The notes under the pieces are model-generated. The model was not told the origin of the DNA and ran no database searches. It saw only the letters and a list, made by a program, of their open reading frames with translations. From NCBI RefSeq assembly GCF_965228935.1, contig NZ_OZ245846.1, positions 3,534,001 through 3,598,000 of the forward strand: a stretch of 64,000 bases of DNA, written 5' to 3'. Of the stretch, positions 34,741-43,771 are shown piece by piece (position 1 is the first letter of the stretch; each line of letters begins with the position of its first letter). The position numbers were made by a program, and so were the translations under genes. Source of the DNA: Ulvibacterium sp965228935 (lineage in GTDB: Bacteria; Bacteroidota; Bacteroidia; Flavobacteriales; Flavobacteriaceae).

Positions 34741-36654
34741 ATGAGTAAGATAATAGGAATAGATTTGGGTACTACCAATTCCTGTGTTTCCGTGATGGAA
34801 GGCAATGAACCGGTGGTCATTCCCAATGCGGAAGGCAAAAGGACCACTCCTTCGGTCATTGCGTTTGTGGAGGACGGCGAGATCAAGGTCGGCGATCCGG
34901 CCAAAAGACAGGCAGTGACCAATCCGGGAAAAACGGTTTATTCGATTAAACGGTTCATGGGAAACAAGTATTCCGAGTCCAGCAAGGAAGCGGAACGTGT
35001 ACCCTATAAAGTGGTTAAAGGTGATAACGATACGCCCCGTGTGGATATAGACGGGCGTTTATATACTCCCCAAGAGCTTTCGGCAATGGTTCTTCAAAAG
35101 ATGAAAAAGACCGCGGAGGATTATTTGGGACAGGACGTTTCGAAGGCCGTCATTACGGTACCGGCCTATTTTAATGATGCACAACGCCAAGCAACCAAGG
35201 AGGCAGGGGAAATTGCTGGACTTACCGTAGAACGTATTATCAATGAACCGACTGCAGCATCCTTGGCTTATGGGCTGGATAAAAAACATACCGATCAAAA
35301 GGTAGTGGTCTTTGACTTTGGAGGAGGTACGCATGACGTTTCCATCTTGGAATTGGGCGATGGTGTATTTGAGGTATTGGCCACGGATGGGGATACCCAT
35401 TTGGGTGGTGATGATGTGGATCAGAAAATCATTGATTGGTTGGCCGAGGAGTTCAAAAAGGACGAAGGCATTGATTTGCGTGAGGACGCCATGGCCCTGC
35501 AACGTTTACGGGAGGCTGCCGAGAAGGCAAAAATTGAATTGTCATCCTCTTCGCAGACGGAGATCAATCTACCTTATGTAACGGCAACGGCATCCGGACC
35601 CAAGCACTTGGTGCGCAGTCTGTCTCGTTCCAAATTTGAGCAATTGATCGACGATTTGGTCAAACGTACCATAGAACCTTGTGAAACGGCATTGAAAGCC
35701 GCTGGACTTTCAAAGAGTGATATCGATGAAATTATCTTGGTGGGTGGATCTACTCGAATCCCTGCCGTACAAGAGGCCGTTGAAAAGTTTTTTGGGAAGA
35801 AACCTTCCAAAGGGGTGAACCCAGATGAAGTAGTTGCCGTCGGTGCAGCTATTCAAGGTGGGGTATTGACCGGAGATGTAAAAGATGTGTTGTTATTGGA
35901 TGTTACTCCGTTATCCCTGGGCATTGAGACCATGGGAAGTGTAATGACCAAATTAATCGATGCGAATACTACCATCCCTACCAAAAAATCACAGATATTC
36001 TCCACTGCGGCGGATAATCAACCCTCTGTGGAGATTCACGTACTGCAAGGAGAACGGCCCATGGCAGGGGATAACAAGACTATAGGGCGTTTTCATTTAG
36101 ATGGAATTCCTCCCGCACCCAGGGGAACACCTCAAATAGAAGTCACCTTTGATATCGATGCCAATGGTATCATTAAGGTTTCCGCTACGGATAAAGCTAC
36201 GAATAAGTCCCAGGACATTCGTATCGAGGCATCTTCCGGATTGACCGAAGAGGAAATCGAAAAAATGAAGGCCGAGGCCGAAGCCAATGCCGAATCCGAT
36301 AAAAAGGCGAAGGAAACAGCGGACAAACTCAATGAGGCCGATGGCATGATATTCCAGACTGAAAAGCAATTAAAGGAATTCGGGGACAAATTGTCCGACG
36401 ACAAGAAAAAGCCGATCGAGGATGCCTTGGAGGAACTTAAGAAAGCCTATGAGAGTAAGGATTTGGCTGTAATCACTCCCGCTTTGGAGAAAATCAATGA
36501 AGCTTGGAAAGTTGCTTCAGAGGAGATGTACAAAGCACAGGCAGAAGCACAACAGGCTGGTGACGCATCGTCCAATGGACAGGAAGCGGCCAGTGGGGGA
36601 GACGCCAAGGAAGGTGATAACGTTGAGGACGTAGATTTTGAAGAGGTGAAATAA
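34741..36654 (+). CDS. dnaK: Chaperone DnaK (Hsp70)
   Basis: ATP-dependent Hsp70 chaperone of the cytoplasm that folds nascent chains and, with ClpB, rescues aggregates. The 637 residues have the ATPase domain (IIGIDLGTTNSCVSVMEG at the start, VVVFDFGGGTHDVSIL, GGSTRIPAVQ), the linker DVLLLDVTPLSLGIETMG, the substrate-binding beta domain and a helical lid. The C-terminus DVDFEEVK ends in the conserved EEVD-like acidic tail. dnaJ and grpE are not adjacent in the window. A terminator follows the stop codon closely. Confidence 0.98.
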   Translation: MSKIIGIDLGTTNSCVSVMEGNEPVVIPNAEGKRTTPSVIAFVEDGEIKVGDPAKRQAVTNPGKTVYSIKRFMGNKYSESSKEAERVPYKVVKGDNDTPRVDIDGRLYTPQELSAMVLQKMKKTAEDYLGQDVSKAVITVPAYFNDAQRQATKEAGEIAGLTVERIINEPTAASLAYGLDKKHTDQKVVVFDFGGGTHDVSILELGDGVFEVLATDGDTHLGGDDVDQKIIDWLAEEFKKDEGIDLREDAMALQRLREAAEKAKIELSSSSQTEINLPYVTATASGPKHLVRSLSRSKFEQLIDDLVKRTIEPCETALKAAGLSKSDIDEIILVGGSTRIPAVQEAVEKFFGKKPSKGVNPDEVVAVGAAIQGGVLTGDVKDVLLLDVTPLSLGIETMGSVMTKLIDANTTIPTKKSQIFSTAADNQPSVEIHVLQGERPMAGDNKTIGRFHLDGIPPAPRGTPQIEVTFDIDANGIIKVSATDKATNKSQDIRIEASSGLTEEEIEKMKAEAEANAESDKKAKETADKLNEADGMIFQTEKQLKEFGDKLSDDKKKPIEDALEELKKAYESKDLAVITPALEKINEAWKVASEEMYKAQAEAQQAGDASSNGQEAASGGDAKEGDNVEDVDFEEVK

Positions 36655-36677
36655 ACACTCATATCAGGATAATTGTT

Positions 36678-36710
36678 AAAAGGCACTAGCATAATTGTTA
36701 GTGCCTTTTT
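36678..36710 (+). terminator. Intrinsic terminator of dnaK
   Basis: AAAAGGCACTA (36678-36688) pairs perfectly with TAGTGCCTTTT (36699-36709) over 11 bp around a 10-base loop, then a T-run. It lies 24 bases after the dnaK stop codon and could also terminate the minus-strand gene ending at 36748. Confidence 0.88.
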
Positions 36711-36747
36711 AATTCAATTTTTTCACAAATGAAAGACTTATGATCGA

Positions 36748-37653
36748 CTATTTTATTTTAAACCTTCTTGAAGGTTCCCTTCCATAGCCGGTTACAAAAA
36801 TCGAATCTTTTTTAAAGGCTACCCTTGCGAACGAAGTACTGTCTCGGGTATCCACCATTCCCTTGAAGGTCAAGTAATGCACACCATCGTTTTCAATATA
36901 ATCGCCAGTATGGTTATGGCCGTTGAAGTAGAATTTTACACAATCATAATCTTCAACAAGCCCAAGTAATTGTTGATAATTCCATAAATTATGGGTATTG
37001 GATGTGCCCAAAGCCGGAAAATGGCAGAACAAGCCCACGCGTTCTCCGTTCAACGTGGCGAGTTCCAATTGATTTTTTACCCAATCCAATTGATCGTTAC
37101 TCAAGCCGCCGTTCCACGATACCAAATTGGGCAAGTTTTTCCCTTTCAATAGATTAAAAAGTGAATCGGTCTGGCGCTTTTTGGATTCAGAAAGTGTGCC
37201 ATGTAAGCTTAGGTCATTCCCATCAAGGACAATAAATCGCCATTTGTTCCTTAGGATACTATAATAGCGATCTTTCAATTCCATTTTTTCAAGAACATAA
37301 GGTTTTAACGAATCGGCCACACTAAAGTCATGGTTTCCCAACACATGGAATCGATTTGACTTCAATGTCGACCAGATAGGAGTGACACTATCGAAACTTT
37401 CAAAATCCCGGTCAATAAAATCCCCCAAATGAATGGTATAATCCAATGGGTGTTTGTTTAGTGTATCCACAGCATGTTGTAGCCTCTTGGGTGATTGCCG
37501 GTAATGTCTTATACCGCCCGGTTTGCAATTACAATATTGGCAATCTGCGACAACCCCTATCTCAAATTCTGGAAAATCCGTAGTGATTTTCTTTTTTTGG
37601 GAGCAACCCAATAGTACAAACCAAGGAAGTACAAATAATAAGGTTCGTATCAT
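36748..37653 (-). CDS. Metallophosphoesterase lipoprotein (ADPRibase-Mn-like)
   Basis: An exported calcineurin-like phosphoesterase of 301 residues with lipobox VLLGC. Metal-binding motifs come in family order: VVADCQYCNC, HLGDFIDRDFES, VLGNHDFS, FCHFPALGTSN and FNGHNHTGDYI. The D-x-Q-Y start and the GDFIDR motif resemble manganese-dependent ADP-ribose/CDP-alcohol diphosphatases. The lipobox places it in the periplasm or on the surface, where it might act on extracellular nucleotide sugars or phosphodiesters; that substrate call is inference. It has no obvious operon partners; the divergent gene is the YD-repeat-like protein at 37811. Confidence 0.88.
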   Translation of the reverse strand: MIRTLLFVLPWFVLLGCSQKKKITTDFPEFEIGVVADCQYCNCKPGGIRHYRQSPKRLQHAVDTLNKHPLDYTIHLGDFIDRDFESFDSVTPIWSTLKSNRFHVLGNHDFSVADSLKPYVLEKMELKDRYYSILRNKWRFIVLDGNDLSLHGTLSESKKRQTDSLFNLLKGKNLPNLVSWNGGLSNDQLDWVKNQLELATLNGERVGLFCHFPALGTSNTHNLWNYQQLLGLVEDYDCVKFYFNGHNHTGDYIENDGVHYLTFKGMVDTRDSTSFARVAFKKDSIFVTGYGREPSRRFKIK

Positions 37654-37810
37654 GATTTTGTTTTTCGGGACAGGACTTGGCCTCGATAAAGATAGGACGC
37701 AATACTATTTTATGGTAATTTCTGGTATGGAAATTGATTTTAAATAAAGTACTTTTGATGAGAGAAGGTATTTTAAACTTTGGCACTATTGAAATCACCA
37801 AATTAATACT

Positions 37811-38740
37811 ATGATAAAAAACTACATACTGTTTTTTTGTTCGATTTTAAACTTGGTTGCAATAGATACCTTTTCACAAGAAATTAGGATATTCACCAAG
37901 GAAGATTTTGATTTAAGGGGTGATGTAAAGTCGTGCTTGGTCATTACCGATTACGGAAAGGAAGAGTATGACTTTGATGAAAATGGGCTCTTGGCAAAAT
38001 CGGTGACCCGTTATAACGACTCGGACTACGATATTACCTATTACCAATATGATATGGGCTTTCTTAAGGAAAAGCGCTTGGAGAATTATCGCGGAAATAC
38101 CTTTGATACAAGTACGTCCATTGCCCATTTTTATGAATTGGATACTACAGACACCAAAAAGATTACCGAAAAAATAGTTTCCTATGAGAAGGAGTTCCTA
38201 GATCAGTATGAATATTTTTATGATGCCGATGACAGAGTGGTTAAAATTATTCGGACCAACAATGACGGTACGGACGAGACCAATATTGAATATACATCAT
38301 ATAAGGACGAGCAAACCAAAACCTATAGGTTAAATGGTGTTGAGCAAAAATCCATTCGGACCTCCAATCGCAAAACAAAGAAGGGAACCAGCGAAAAAGT
38401 GGTGTTGACCAAAAAATTCCTAAATGGAGATCCTCTTGCCGCTACGGAAGAAATATTCGATGTCTCCGGCCAATTACTTTCAACGATCCATTTTGGATAC
38501 GATGAAAAGACCCAACAATTTGCACCGGAACAAACCACGCTATTTACTTATGACGACAATGGGACACTCTCAAGATTAGTTGAAAAAAAAGGAAACTCCG
38601 AAAAGGTCAAGGACTACATCTACCAATATGATGACGGGGAAAGTGGTAACTGGGTGAAGCAAATTGTTACTCCTGATAATGCCTATACCACGAGACGGAT
38701 AAAATACTATGAATTTCAGGAAGAGGCAGAGGAGGAATAG
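37811..38740 (+). CDS. Secreted YD-repeat-like protein, 309 residues
   Basis: An exported protein with a signal peptide (MIKNYILFFCSILNLVAIDTFS). The mature part is built of repeating beta hairpins of YD/RHS type: EEYDFDENGLLAKSVTRYND, DITYYQYDMGFLKEKRLENY, YFYDADDRVVKIIRTNNDG and LFTYDDNGTLSRLVEKKG. Each has the aromatic-Asp-x-x-G turn. There is no toxin domain, lipobox or anchor, and it is far too short for an RHS shell. Function unknown. The 3' end overlaps the convergent acetyltransferase gene by 25 bases. It ends in EEAEEE. Confidence 0.75.
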   Translation: MIKNYILFFCSILNLVAIDTFSQEIRIFTKEDFDLRGDVKSCLVITDYGKEEYDFDENGLLAKSVTRYNDSDYDITYYQYDMGFLKEKRLENYRGNTFDTSTSIAHFYELDTTDTKKITEKIVSYEKEFLDQYEYFYDADDRVVKIIRTNNDGTDETNIEYTSYKDEQTKTYRLNGVEQKSIRTSNRKTKKGTSEKVVLTKKFLNGDPLAATEEIFDVSGQLLSTIHFGYDEKTQQFAPEQTTLFTYDDNGTLSRLVEKKGNSEKVKDYIYQYDDGESGNWVKQIVTPDNAYTTRRIKYYEFQEEAEEE

Positions 38741-39303
38741 CCTTTAAAGCGCTCCAGCTTAATTTTCTTCCATTCATGGTATAAAATTCCATAACAACAG
38801 GTATTTCTTTTAAAGCCATCCAGGAGATATACATTCTCCCGCAATATGCCTTCCAGTTTCGCGCCGAGTTTTTCCACTGCTTTCCTAGAGCGCGCATTTC
38901 TTTCATCTATGCGGAACTCCACCTTTTCAAAGTCCATCACCTCGAAGGCATGTTGCAACATCAAGAATTTTACATTGGCGTTGAGTCCGGTTCCCTGAAA
39001 TTCCCTTCCTATCCAAGTAGATCCAATATGCAGGACCTTGTTATGCCAATCAATATTCATATATCGGGTACAACCCGCATAAGAAAGCATTTTTTTGTCA
39101 AAAATAGCAAATGGGATGCTGGTCTTTTGTAGCTGCTGCTCCAATGCTATCCTTATATAATTTTTTAATGCAGCTGGCGTAGCAATATCGGAAGGGGAGT
39201 ATTGGACCAGTTTTTCTTGCTTCGCAATGGGAAACAAATGGTCACAATCTTCCAGTTTCAGCGAGGTAAGCTTTACCCTTATGTTTTCCAAAATGAATGC
39301 CAC
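38716..39303 (-). CDS. GNAT family N-acetyltransferase (RimJ/RimL-like)
   Basis: A 195-residue acetyl-CoA-dependent acyltransferase. The N-terminal strand FILENIRVKLTSLKLEDCDHLFPI and the central HIGSTWIGREFQGTGLNANVKFLML place it in the RimJ/RimL/YdaF branch; Q/G-x-G-x/A-type coenzyme A loop residues are in REFQGTGLNA. The late motif VEFRIDERNARSRKAVEKLGAKLEGILRE is typical of the family. The start codon is GTG at 39303. The upstream hydrolase stops two bases before, so the pair is one operon. The substrate is unknown. The stop end overlaps the convergent YD-repeat-like gene by 25 bases. Confidence 0.88.
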   Translation of the reverse strand: MAFILENIRVKLTSLKLEDCDHLFPIAKQEKLVQYSPSDIATPAALKNYIRIALEQQLQKTSIPFAIFDKKMLSYAGCTRYMNIDWHNKVLHIGSTWIGREFQGTGLNANVKFLMLQHAFEVMDFEKVEFRIDERNARSRKAVEKLGAKLEGILRENVYLLDGFKRNTCCYGILYHEWKKIKLERFKGYSSSASS

Positions 39304-39305
39304 TG

Positions 39306-39947
39306 CTATTCTATTAAGCTGTTAATGATTTCTTTTTTAAGTTCATGACCACCGTCAAAAATAACGACTTGGGCACGCCCTTCAAATAGCGACTCAATTT
39401 TTTTAAGTTCTTCCTTCAATCTTTTCTCGGTGATGAATTCATCTTTGTTGCCCATAAAAACTTTGATTTCGGTCTCATTCTCCGCCAAAAAGTCAAAGTC
39501 CTCCGGCCGTAGTTCATTTGGGATCCCACCGGAGTAAAGCACTAATTGATGTATTCGTAGTTTTTTGTGGACTGCCCATCGGGTAGCAATCGAAACCCCT
39601 TGTGAGAAACCGAGAACAATCAGCTTGCAGTTTTCGGGAATGTTTTCAGCTTCCCATATCGCATCCAAATAAGCCAATACATTTTGGGTTTCCAAGACCG
39701 TGTTTTCTTTGGTCAGCCAACTGGCCCCTACATGTTTGTACGCATCGTTCAAATAATACTTGGAGGGGGCTTGGGGCGCAATGATATAGTTTTCATCCGG
39801 GGGCAGTCCCTTAAAATGTTTCAGGAAAAATCGACTTAGATATCCCATCCCATGAAGTACGATCCATACATTTTTTGGGGATTTGCCCAAATGGTTCAAT
39901 GTTTCATAGGTGCCGGTGGTGCGGTAGCGAATTCTTTTTTCTTTCAT
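39306..39947 (-). CDS. Alpha/beta hydrolase (carboxylesterase-like)
   Basis: A 213-residue cytoplasmic esterase of the phospholipase/carboxylesterase type. It has the oxyanion-side WIVLHGMGYLSRF, nucleophile elbow LGFSQGVS (Ser about 119), the acid strand region FMGNKDEFITEKR, and the catalytic His in VIFDGGHELK. The missing signal peptide suggests an intracellular role; the substrate is not known. It is the first gene of the two-gene unit with the GNAT acetyltransferase, and is divergent from the thioesterase that opens the menaquinone cluster. Confidence 0.87.
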   Translation of the reverse strand: MKEKRIRYRTTGTYETLNHLGKSPKNVWIVLHGMGYLSRFFLKHFKGLPPDENYIIAPQAPSKYYLNDAYKHVGASWLTKENTVLETQNVLAYLDAIWEAENIPENCKLIVLGFSQGVSIATRWAVHKKLRIHQLVLYSGGIPNELRPEDFDFLAENETEIKVFMGNKDEFITEKRLKEELKKIESLFEGRAQVVIFDGGHELKKEIINSLIE

Positions 39948-39979
39948 GATATTTTAAAATCTATTACCGGGTAGTGCCA

Positions 39980-40007
39980 TTTGTTCACAGGGCAATATGT
40001 AGTTTTG
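39980..40007 (+). promoter_or_regulatory. Predicted promoter of the thioesterase-menF unit
   Basis: TTTG (39980-39983), 16 bases, TAGTTTTG (40000-40007), an exact -7 match. It lies inside the apparent 5' extension of the thioesterase frame and therefore supports the later ATG at 40023. Confidence 0.6.
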
Positions 40008-40022
40008 CAAAAAAAAGGTTTC

Positions 40023-40445
40023 ATGAACGATTTTAAGGAAAAAATTTTGAAGGTCTGCAACGAATCTTCCAAAAACACAATGATGGAAAACTTGGAGATC
40101 CAATATATTGATGTTGGGGAGAATTATCTGGTCGCCAAAATGCCGGTCAATGCAAAGGTCCATCAACCCGATGGTGTGTTACATGGCGGGGCATCGGTAG
40201 CTTTGGCCGAAAGTGTTGGGAGTATGGCTTCCTATATTTTTTTGGACGCCGAGAAATTTTTTGTCCGAGGTATAGAGATATCCGCCAATCATGTGAAAAG
40301 CATACGTGATGGCGAGGTGTTCGCCAGGGCCGTTCTGATCCATAAAGGGCGTACTACCCAATTATGGGAAATTAAGATTAGGGATGCGGAGGAAAATTTG
40401 ATTTCTTCCTGCAAATTGACCACCATTTCCTTACCAAAAAATTGA
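40023..40445 (+). CDS. PaaI-type hotdog thioesterase, likely DHNA-CoA hydrolase
   Basis: A 140-residue single hotdog-domain acyl-CoA thioesterase. The sequence runs through MNDFKEKIL, then KVHQPDGVLHGGASVALAES with the family's catalytic Glu/His-Gly-Gly segment, and VKSIRDGEVFARAVLIHKGRTT. The frame extends upstream to 39981, but the ATG at 40023 is preferred because a promoter lies inside the extension. menF starts one base after its stop codon, and menD follows, so the most likely substrate is 1,4-dihydroxy-2-naphthoyl-CoA in menaquinone synthesis (MenI role). That is inferred from context; the PaaI family also includes phenylacetyl-CoA thioesterases. Confidence 0.85.
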   Translation: MNDFKEKILKVCNESSKNTMMENLEIQYIDVGENYLVAKMPVNAKVHQPDGVLHGGASVALAESVGSMASYIFLDAEKFFVRGIEISANHVKSIRDGEVFARAVLIHKGRTTQLWEIKIRDAEENLISSCKLTTISLPKN

Positions 40446-40446
40446 T

Positions 40447-41484
40447 ATGCCTTTGGAACTCATGGACAAGGTGTCCGCCCAATTTAGGGACCGGCTTCCT
40501 TTCGTTGTTTACAAGAAACCAAATCAGGCTCAAGTAACCGCTCTTTTTCAGAAAGACAATAAACTACGTTCTGTCCAGGACTTCACGGAAACAGGGTTTG
40601 TAATGGCCGCCTTTGAATGGGAACCGACCTTGCTTTTACAAGTCGATGAAAAACATGGGGCCGAATTTGATCTGGGCGCCTTCCCCAATCGCAAAAAAAA
40701 TAGGGAAATAGACGTGGATATAAGGCAGAAACGCCTTCATCTCGATATGGTCCAAAAGAGTGTAGCTGCCATACAACAGGGGGATTTCAAAAAAGTTGTG
40801 CTGTCCCGTAAGATCGAAGTAGATTTTAGCAAGAGCCCACTGGATTTATTCCTAAATCTTTTACCCAGCTACCCCAATGCATTCTGCTACTTGTGGTTTC
40901 ATCCTAAAATAGGCCTTTGGCTGGGAGCCACCCCGGAGGTTTTGTTACAGGTCTGCGATAGGGAGTTTACCACAATCTCATTGGCGGGCACACAACCTTA
41001 TATCGAACACAGCCAAACTATATGGGGGAAAAAGGAGTTGGAAGAACAAAATTTGGTAACGGATTACATTCTGGATATACTAAAGGATAAAGCTACCCAT
41101 ATTCAAAAAGGAGAAATAGAATCGGTCCAGGCCGGGAATCTACTTCATTTACGGACCAAGATTTCCGGAGTTCTTTTGGAAGACGGTCTGGAGCCGATTA
41201 TCAGGTTCCTGCATCCTACACCTGCAATCTGTGGCTTTCCTAAGCGACCGGCACTTGAGTTCATTCATAATAACGAAGACTATGATAGGGAATTTTACAC
41301 CGGTTTTTTGGGAGAACTGAATTTTGGCTTTGAAACCAACCTATATGTAAATCTCCGTTGTGCGCAAATCAAGGGGAGCCAGGCCATCGTTTATACCGGT
41401 GGAGGTATCACCCAAGACTCAAACCCTGAAAAGGAATGGGAGGAGACGGTGGACAAAAGTAGAACCTTGTTAGAGCTTCTTTAA
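40447..41484 (+). CDS. menF: Isochorismate synthase
   Basis: Converts chorismate to isochorismate, the entry into menaquinone synthesis. The 345 residues are a chorismate-binding domain with the motifs of the family: VVLSRKIEV, ATPEVLLQV, TISLAGTQPY, EEQNLVTDYI, HLRTKISG, HPTPAICGFPKRPALEF, GFLGELNFG and YTGGGITQDSNPEKEWEET. The C-terminal Mg-binding Glu and the Gly-Gly-Gly turn are intact. It lacks the N-terminal partner domain of salicylate or anthranilate synthases. The start is one base after the upstream thioesterase stop, and menD follows after 60 bases. Confidence 0.95.
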   Translation: MPLELMDKVSAQFRDRLPFVVYKKPNQAQVTALFQKDNKLRSVQDFTETGFVMAAFEWEPTLLLQVDEKHGAEFDLGAFPNRKKNREIDVDIRQKRLHLDMVQKSVAAIQQGDFKKVVLSRKIEVDFSKSPLDLFLNLLPSYPNAFCYLWFHPKIGLWLGATPEVLLQVCDREFTTISLAGTQPYIEHSQTIWGKKELEEQNLVTDYILDILKDKATHIQKGEIESVQAGNLLHLRTKISGVLLEDGLEPIIRFLHPTPAICGFPKRPALEFIHNNEDYDREFYTGFLGELNFGFETNLYVNLRCAQIKGSQAIVYTGGGITQDSNPEKEWEETVDKSRTLLELL

Positions 41485-41507
41485 AACCCTAGTTTTTACG
41501 GTTTAGA

Positions 41508-41538
41508 TTGGTTTAGAATTGCCCTCGTTGTATTTTTG
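41508..41538 (+). promoter_or_regulatory. Predicted menD promoter
   Basis: TTG (41508-41510), 20 bases, TATTTTTG (41531-41538). The menD ATG (41545) follows the -7 box by six bases, close to the expected transcription start. Confidence 0.6.
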
Positions 41539-41544
41539 CCCTGC

Positions 41545-43323
41545 ATGAGATATTCCACTATTCCCTCGGCTCAGTCCATTGTTTTGCATTGTAAGGCAAA
41601 AGGCGTCCAAAATATTGTTATCTCTCCGGGTTCGCGAAACGCTCCTTTGACCATTGGGTTTTCGGAAAACCCCTTTTTTAAATGTTTCAGCATTGTGGAC
41701 GAGCGTTGTGCCGCTTTCTTTGCCCTTGGGATCGCACAACGTTTACAAAAGCCCGTCGCTCTGGTGTGTACCTCGGGCAGTGCCCTTTTGAATTATTATC
41801 CGGCAGTCGCTGAGGCTTTTTACAGCAATATTCCCCTTGTTGTTATCTCAGCTGATAGGCCTAGCTATAAAATAGATATCGGGGATGGGCAGACGATACG
41901 TCAGGACGATGTGTTTCAAAGGCATATAGGGTGTTCCGTTAATTTAAGACAGGATGTTTCACATGCCACGGAGGAAGTAAAAAAATATGCCCCGAATTTA
42001 ATTACTGAAAGCACAATTGAAAATACACAGCGGAAAATACAGTCTTTCAATGATGAGAGCTTGAACAAAGCGATAAATTTAGCATGTACGCATAAAACCC
42101 CTGTCCATATCAATGTTCCTTTTGAGGAGCCTTTGTACGACTTCGTTGATCCTGGTACCGTGAAGCCCGGTTTGATTTTTAACAAAGAAGAGGATGGGTT
42201 AGCAGGCTCCGGTTTAGAGCGCTTCGCCAAAATGTGGAAAACTGCCAAGCGCAAGATGGTCCTGGTAGGCGTAAGCCAACCAAATGGAATAGATAAACAG
42301 GTCTTGGATATATTGGCCCATGACCCATCGGTGATCGTTTTTACAGAAACAACTTCAAATCTACATCACCCTAGCTTCTTTTCAAGTATTGATACCATAA
42401 TTGCCCCAATAGAAAAAGTAGATCAAAAGGATGATTTGTTTAAGCAACTGCAACCTGAAATTCTGCTCACCTTTGGAGGATTGATCGTTTCTAAAAAAAT
42501 CAAGGCATTTCTTCGGCGATATCGAGTCGAACAGCATTGGCATATTGATGAAATAAAGGCCTACGATACTTTCTTTTCGCTTTCCCATCATATAAAAATG
42601 GATCCAAATGACTTTCTGAAAATTGCCCTGTCCGGTGGTACCGAAGAAAATGTGGAAACCGATTATCGTGGGTATTGGCTGAATATAAAGAAAAGCTTTA
42701 AGTTGAAAAGAATGGAATATATACACCAGATTCCGTTTTCTGATCTCTTGGCCTTTCATTACGTTAGCCAAGGTGTGCCGAAGGACTATCAACTACATCT
42801 GGCCAATAGTTCCACTGTTCGTTATGCCCAGCTTTTTAACTGGCATCCTTCTATAAAAATGTTTTGTAACCGTGGTACCAGTGGGATAGATGGTAGTACC
42901 TCCACTGCCATTGGGGCTTCCATCTTTAGTAAGGAACCTACATTGTTGATTACTGGGGACTTAAGCTTTTTTTATGATAGCAACGCTTTATGGAACGAAT
43001 ACATCCGACCGGATTTCAGGATACTGTTGATCAACAATGGCGGCGGCGGGATTTTTAGGATTTTACCAGGTCAGGAGGACACCCCAAATTTTGAGACCTA
43101 CTTTGAAACTGTCCAAAATCTGGAAGCAAAGCACCTCTGTGATTTATATGGATTTGAGCATATCAAAGCGACTTCTGCCAAGGAATTGGAAGATGGATTA
43201 AAAGGTTTTTACAAACCCTCCAGTAAACCCAAATTATTGGAAATTTGTACGCCAAGATTATTGAACAATAAAATTTTGCTCGGTTATTTTGATTTTTTAT
43301 CTTCGGATTTTATTAACCATTAA
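41545..43323 (+). CDS. menD: SEPHCHC synthase
   Basis: ThDP-dependent 2-succinyl-5-enolpyruvyl-6-hydroxy-3-cyclohexene-1-carboxylate synthase, adding a succinyl unit from 2-oxoglutarate to isochorismate. About 592 residues. Motifs are VISPGSRNAPLTIGF, the N-terminal ThDP Glu in IVDERCAAFFALGIAQRL, LVCTSGSALLNYYPAV, LVVISADRP, and the ThDP motif GDLSFFYDSNALWN-to-LLINNGGGGIFRILPG. ATG 41545 is chosen; the frame extends to a TTG at 41536. It follows menF in the same direction but has its own promoter-like sequence. Confidence 0.96.
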   Translation: MRYSTIPSAQSIVLHCKAKGVQNIVISPGSRNAPLTIGFSENPFFKCFSIVDERCAAFFALGIAQRLQKPVALVCTSGSALLNYYPAVAEAFYSNIPLVVISADRPSYKIDIGDGQTIRQDDVFQRHIGCSVNLRQDVSHATEEVKKYAPNLITESTIENTQRKIQSFNDESLNKAINLACTHKTPVHINVPFEEPLYDFVDPGTVKPGLIFNKEEDGLAGSGLERFAKMWKTAKRKMVLVGVSQPNGIDKQVLDILAHDPSVIVFTETTSNLHHPSFFSSIDTIIAPIEKVDQKDDLFKQLQPEILLTFGGLIVSKKIKAFLRRYRVEQHWHIDEIKAYDTFFSLSHHIKMDPNDFLKIALSGGTEENVETDYRGYWLNIKKSFKLKRMEYIHQIPFSDLLAFHYVSQGVPKDYQLHLANSSTVRYAQLFNWHPSIKMFCNRGTSGIDGSTSTAIGASIFSKEPTLLITGDLSFFYDSNALWNEYIRPDFRILLINNGGGGIFRILPGQEDTPNFETYFETVQNLEAKHLCDLYGFEHIKATSAKELEDGLKGFYKPSSKPKLLEICTPRLLNNKILLGYFDFLSSDFINH

Positions 43324-43343
43324 CATATAGAACACTAACTATT

Positions 43344-43688
43344 ATGAGCAGTAAAAGAGATGAATTGATTGCCAAGTACGCAGCGGACATTAAGGAAAAA
43401 TTTGGTGAAACTCCAGATATGGATCTATTGACCAAAGTTACCATTGGCTTGGGTCCTGCCATTTACAATTTGGACGCTTCAAAAGTATCCGGGGCGGACG
43501 ACAAGGAATTGGAAACCGTTAAGAACAATTATTTAGTAAAAAAGTTGGGTTTGGCGGATGGACCTCAATTGATGGATGCCGTTAAGACCGTAGTGGATAA
43601 CTATGGTAGTTCCGTAAAAAGTAAATATAGGGCCGTTGTGTACTATATGTTGTGCAAGCATTTTGACAAGGCTTCTGCGTATAACTAG
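43344..43688 (+). CDS. DUF2853 family protein
   Basis: A 114-residue soluble, mostly helical protein of the DUF2853 family, common in Bacteroidota and some Proteobacteria, with no known function. The opening MSSKRDELIAKYAADIKEKF, the centre KVTIGLGPAIYNLDASKVSG and the end YRAVVYYMLCKHFDKASAYN are family-like. It follows menD after 20 bases, at the place where many flavobacteria carry menB. Co-transcription with menD is likely, since a strong terminator closes the unit after this gene. Confidence 0.85.
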   Translation: MSSKRDELIAKYAADIKEKFGETPDMDLLTKVTIGLGPAIYNLDASKVSGADDKELETVKNNYLVKKLGLADGPQLMDAVKTVVDNYGSSVKSKYRAVVYYMLCKHFDKASAYN

Positions 43689-43707
43689 TAGAAGACTTTT
43701 ATGGACT

Positions 43708-43743
43708 AAAAGCCGTCCGCCAATTGGCGGACGGCTTTTTTTG
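43708..43743 (+). terminator. Strong intrinsic terminator
   Basis: AAAAGCCGTCCGCC (43708-43721) pairs perfectly with GGCGGACGGCTTTT around AATT, followed by seven T. It closes the menF-menD-DUF2853 unit. The T-run runs into the TTG (43741-43743) of the next gene's promoter. Confidence 0.93.
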
Positions 43744-43767
43744 TGGGACTTATAAATGTTATTTTTG
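43741..43767 (+). promoter_or_regulatory. Predicted promoter of the S1-domain gene
   Basis: TTG (43741-43743), 16 bases, TATTTTTG (43760-43767). The ATG at 43772 follows only four bases after the -7 box. Confidence 0.6.
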
Positions 43768-43771
43768 CAAT

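Noticed and set aside
35059..35502. Minus-strand frame of 147 codons inside dnaK
   Set aside because: Antisense shadow of a highly conserved gene.
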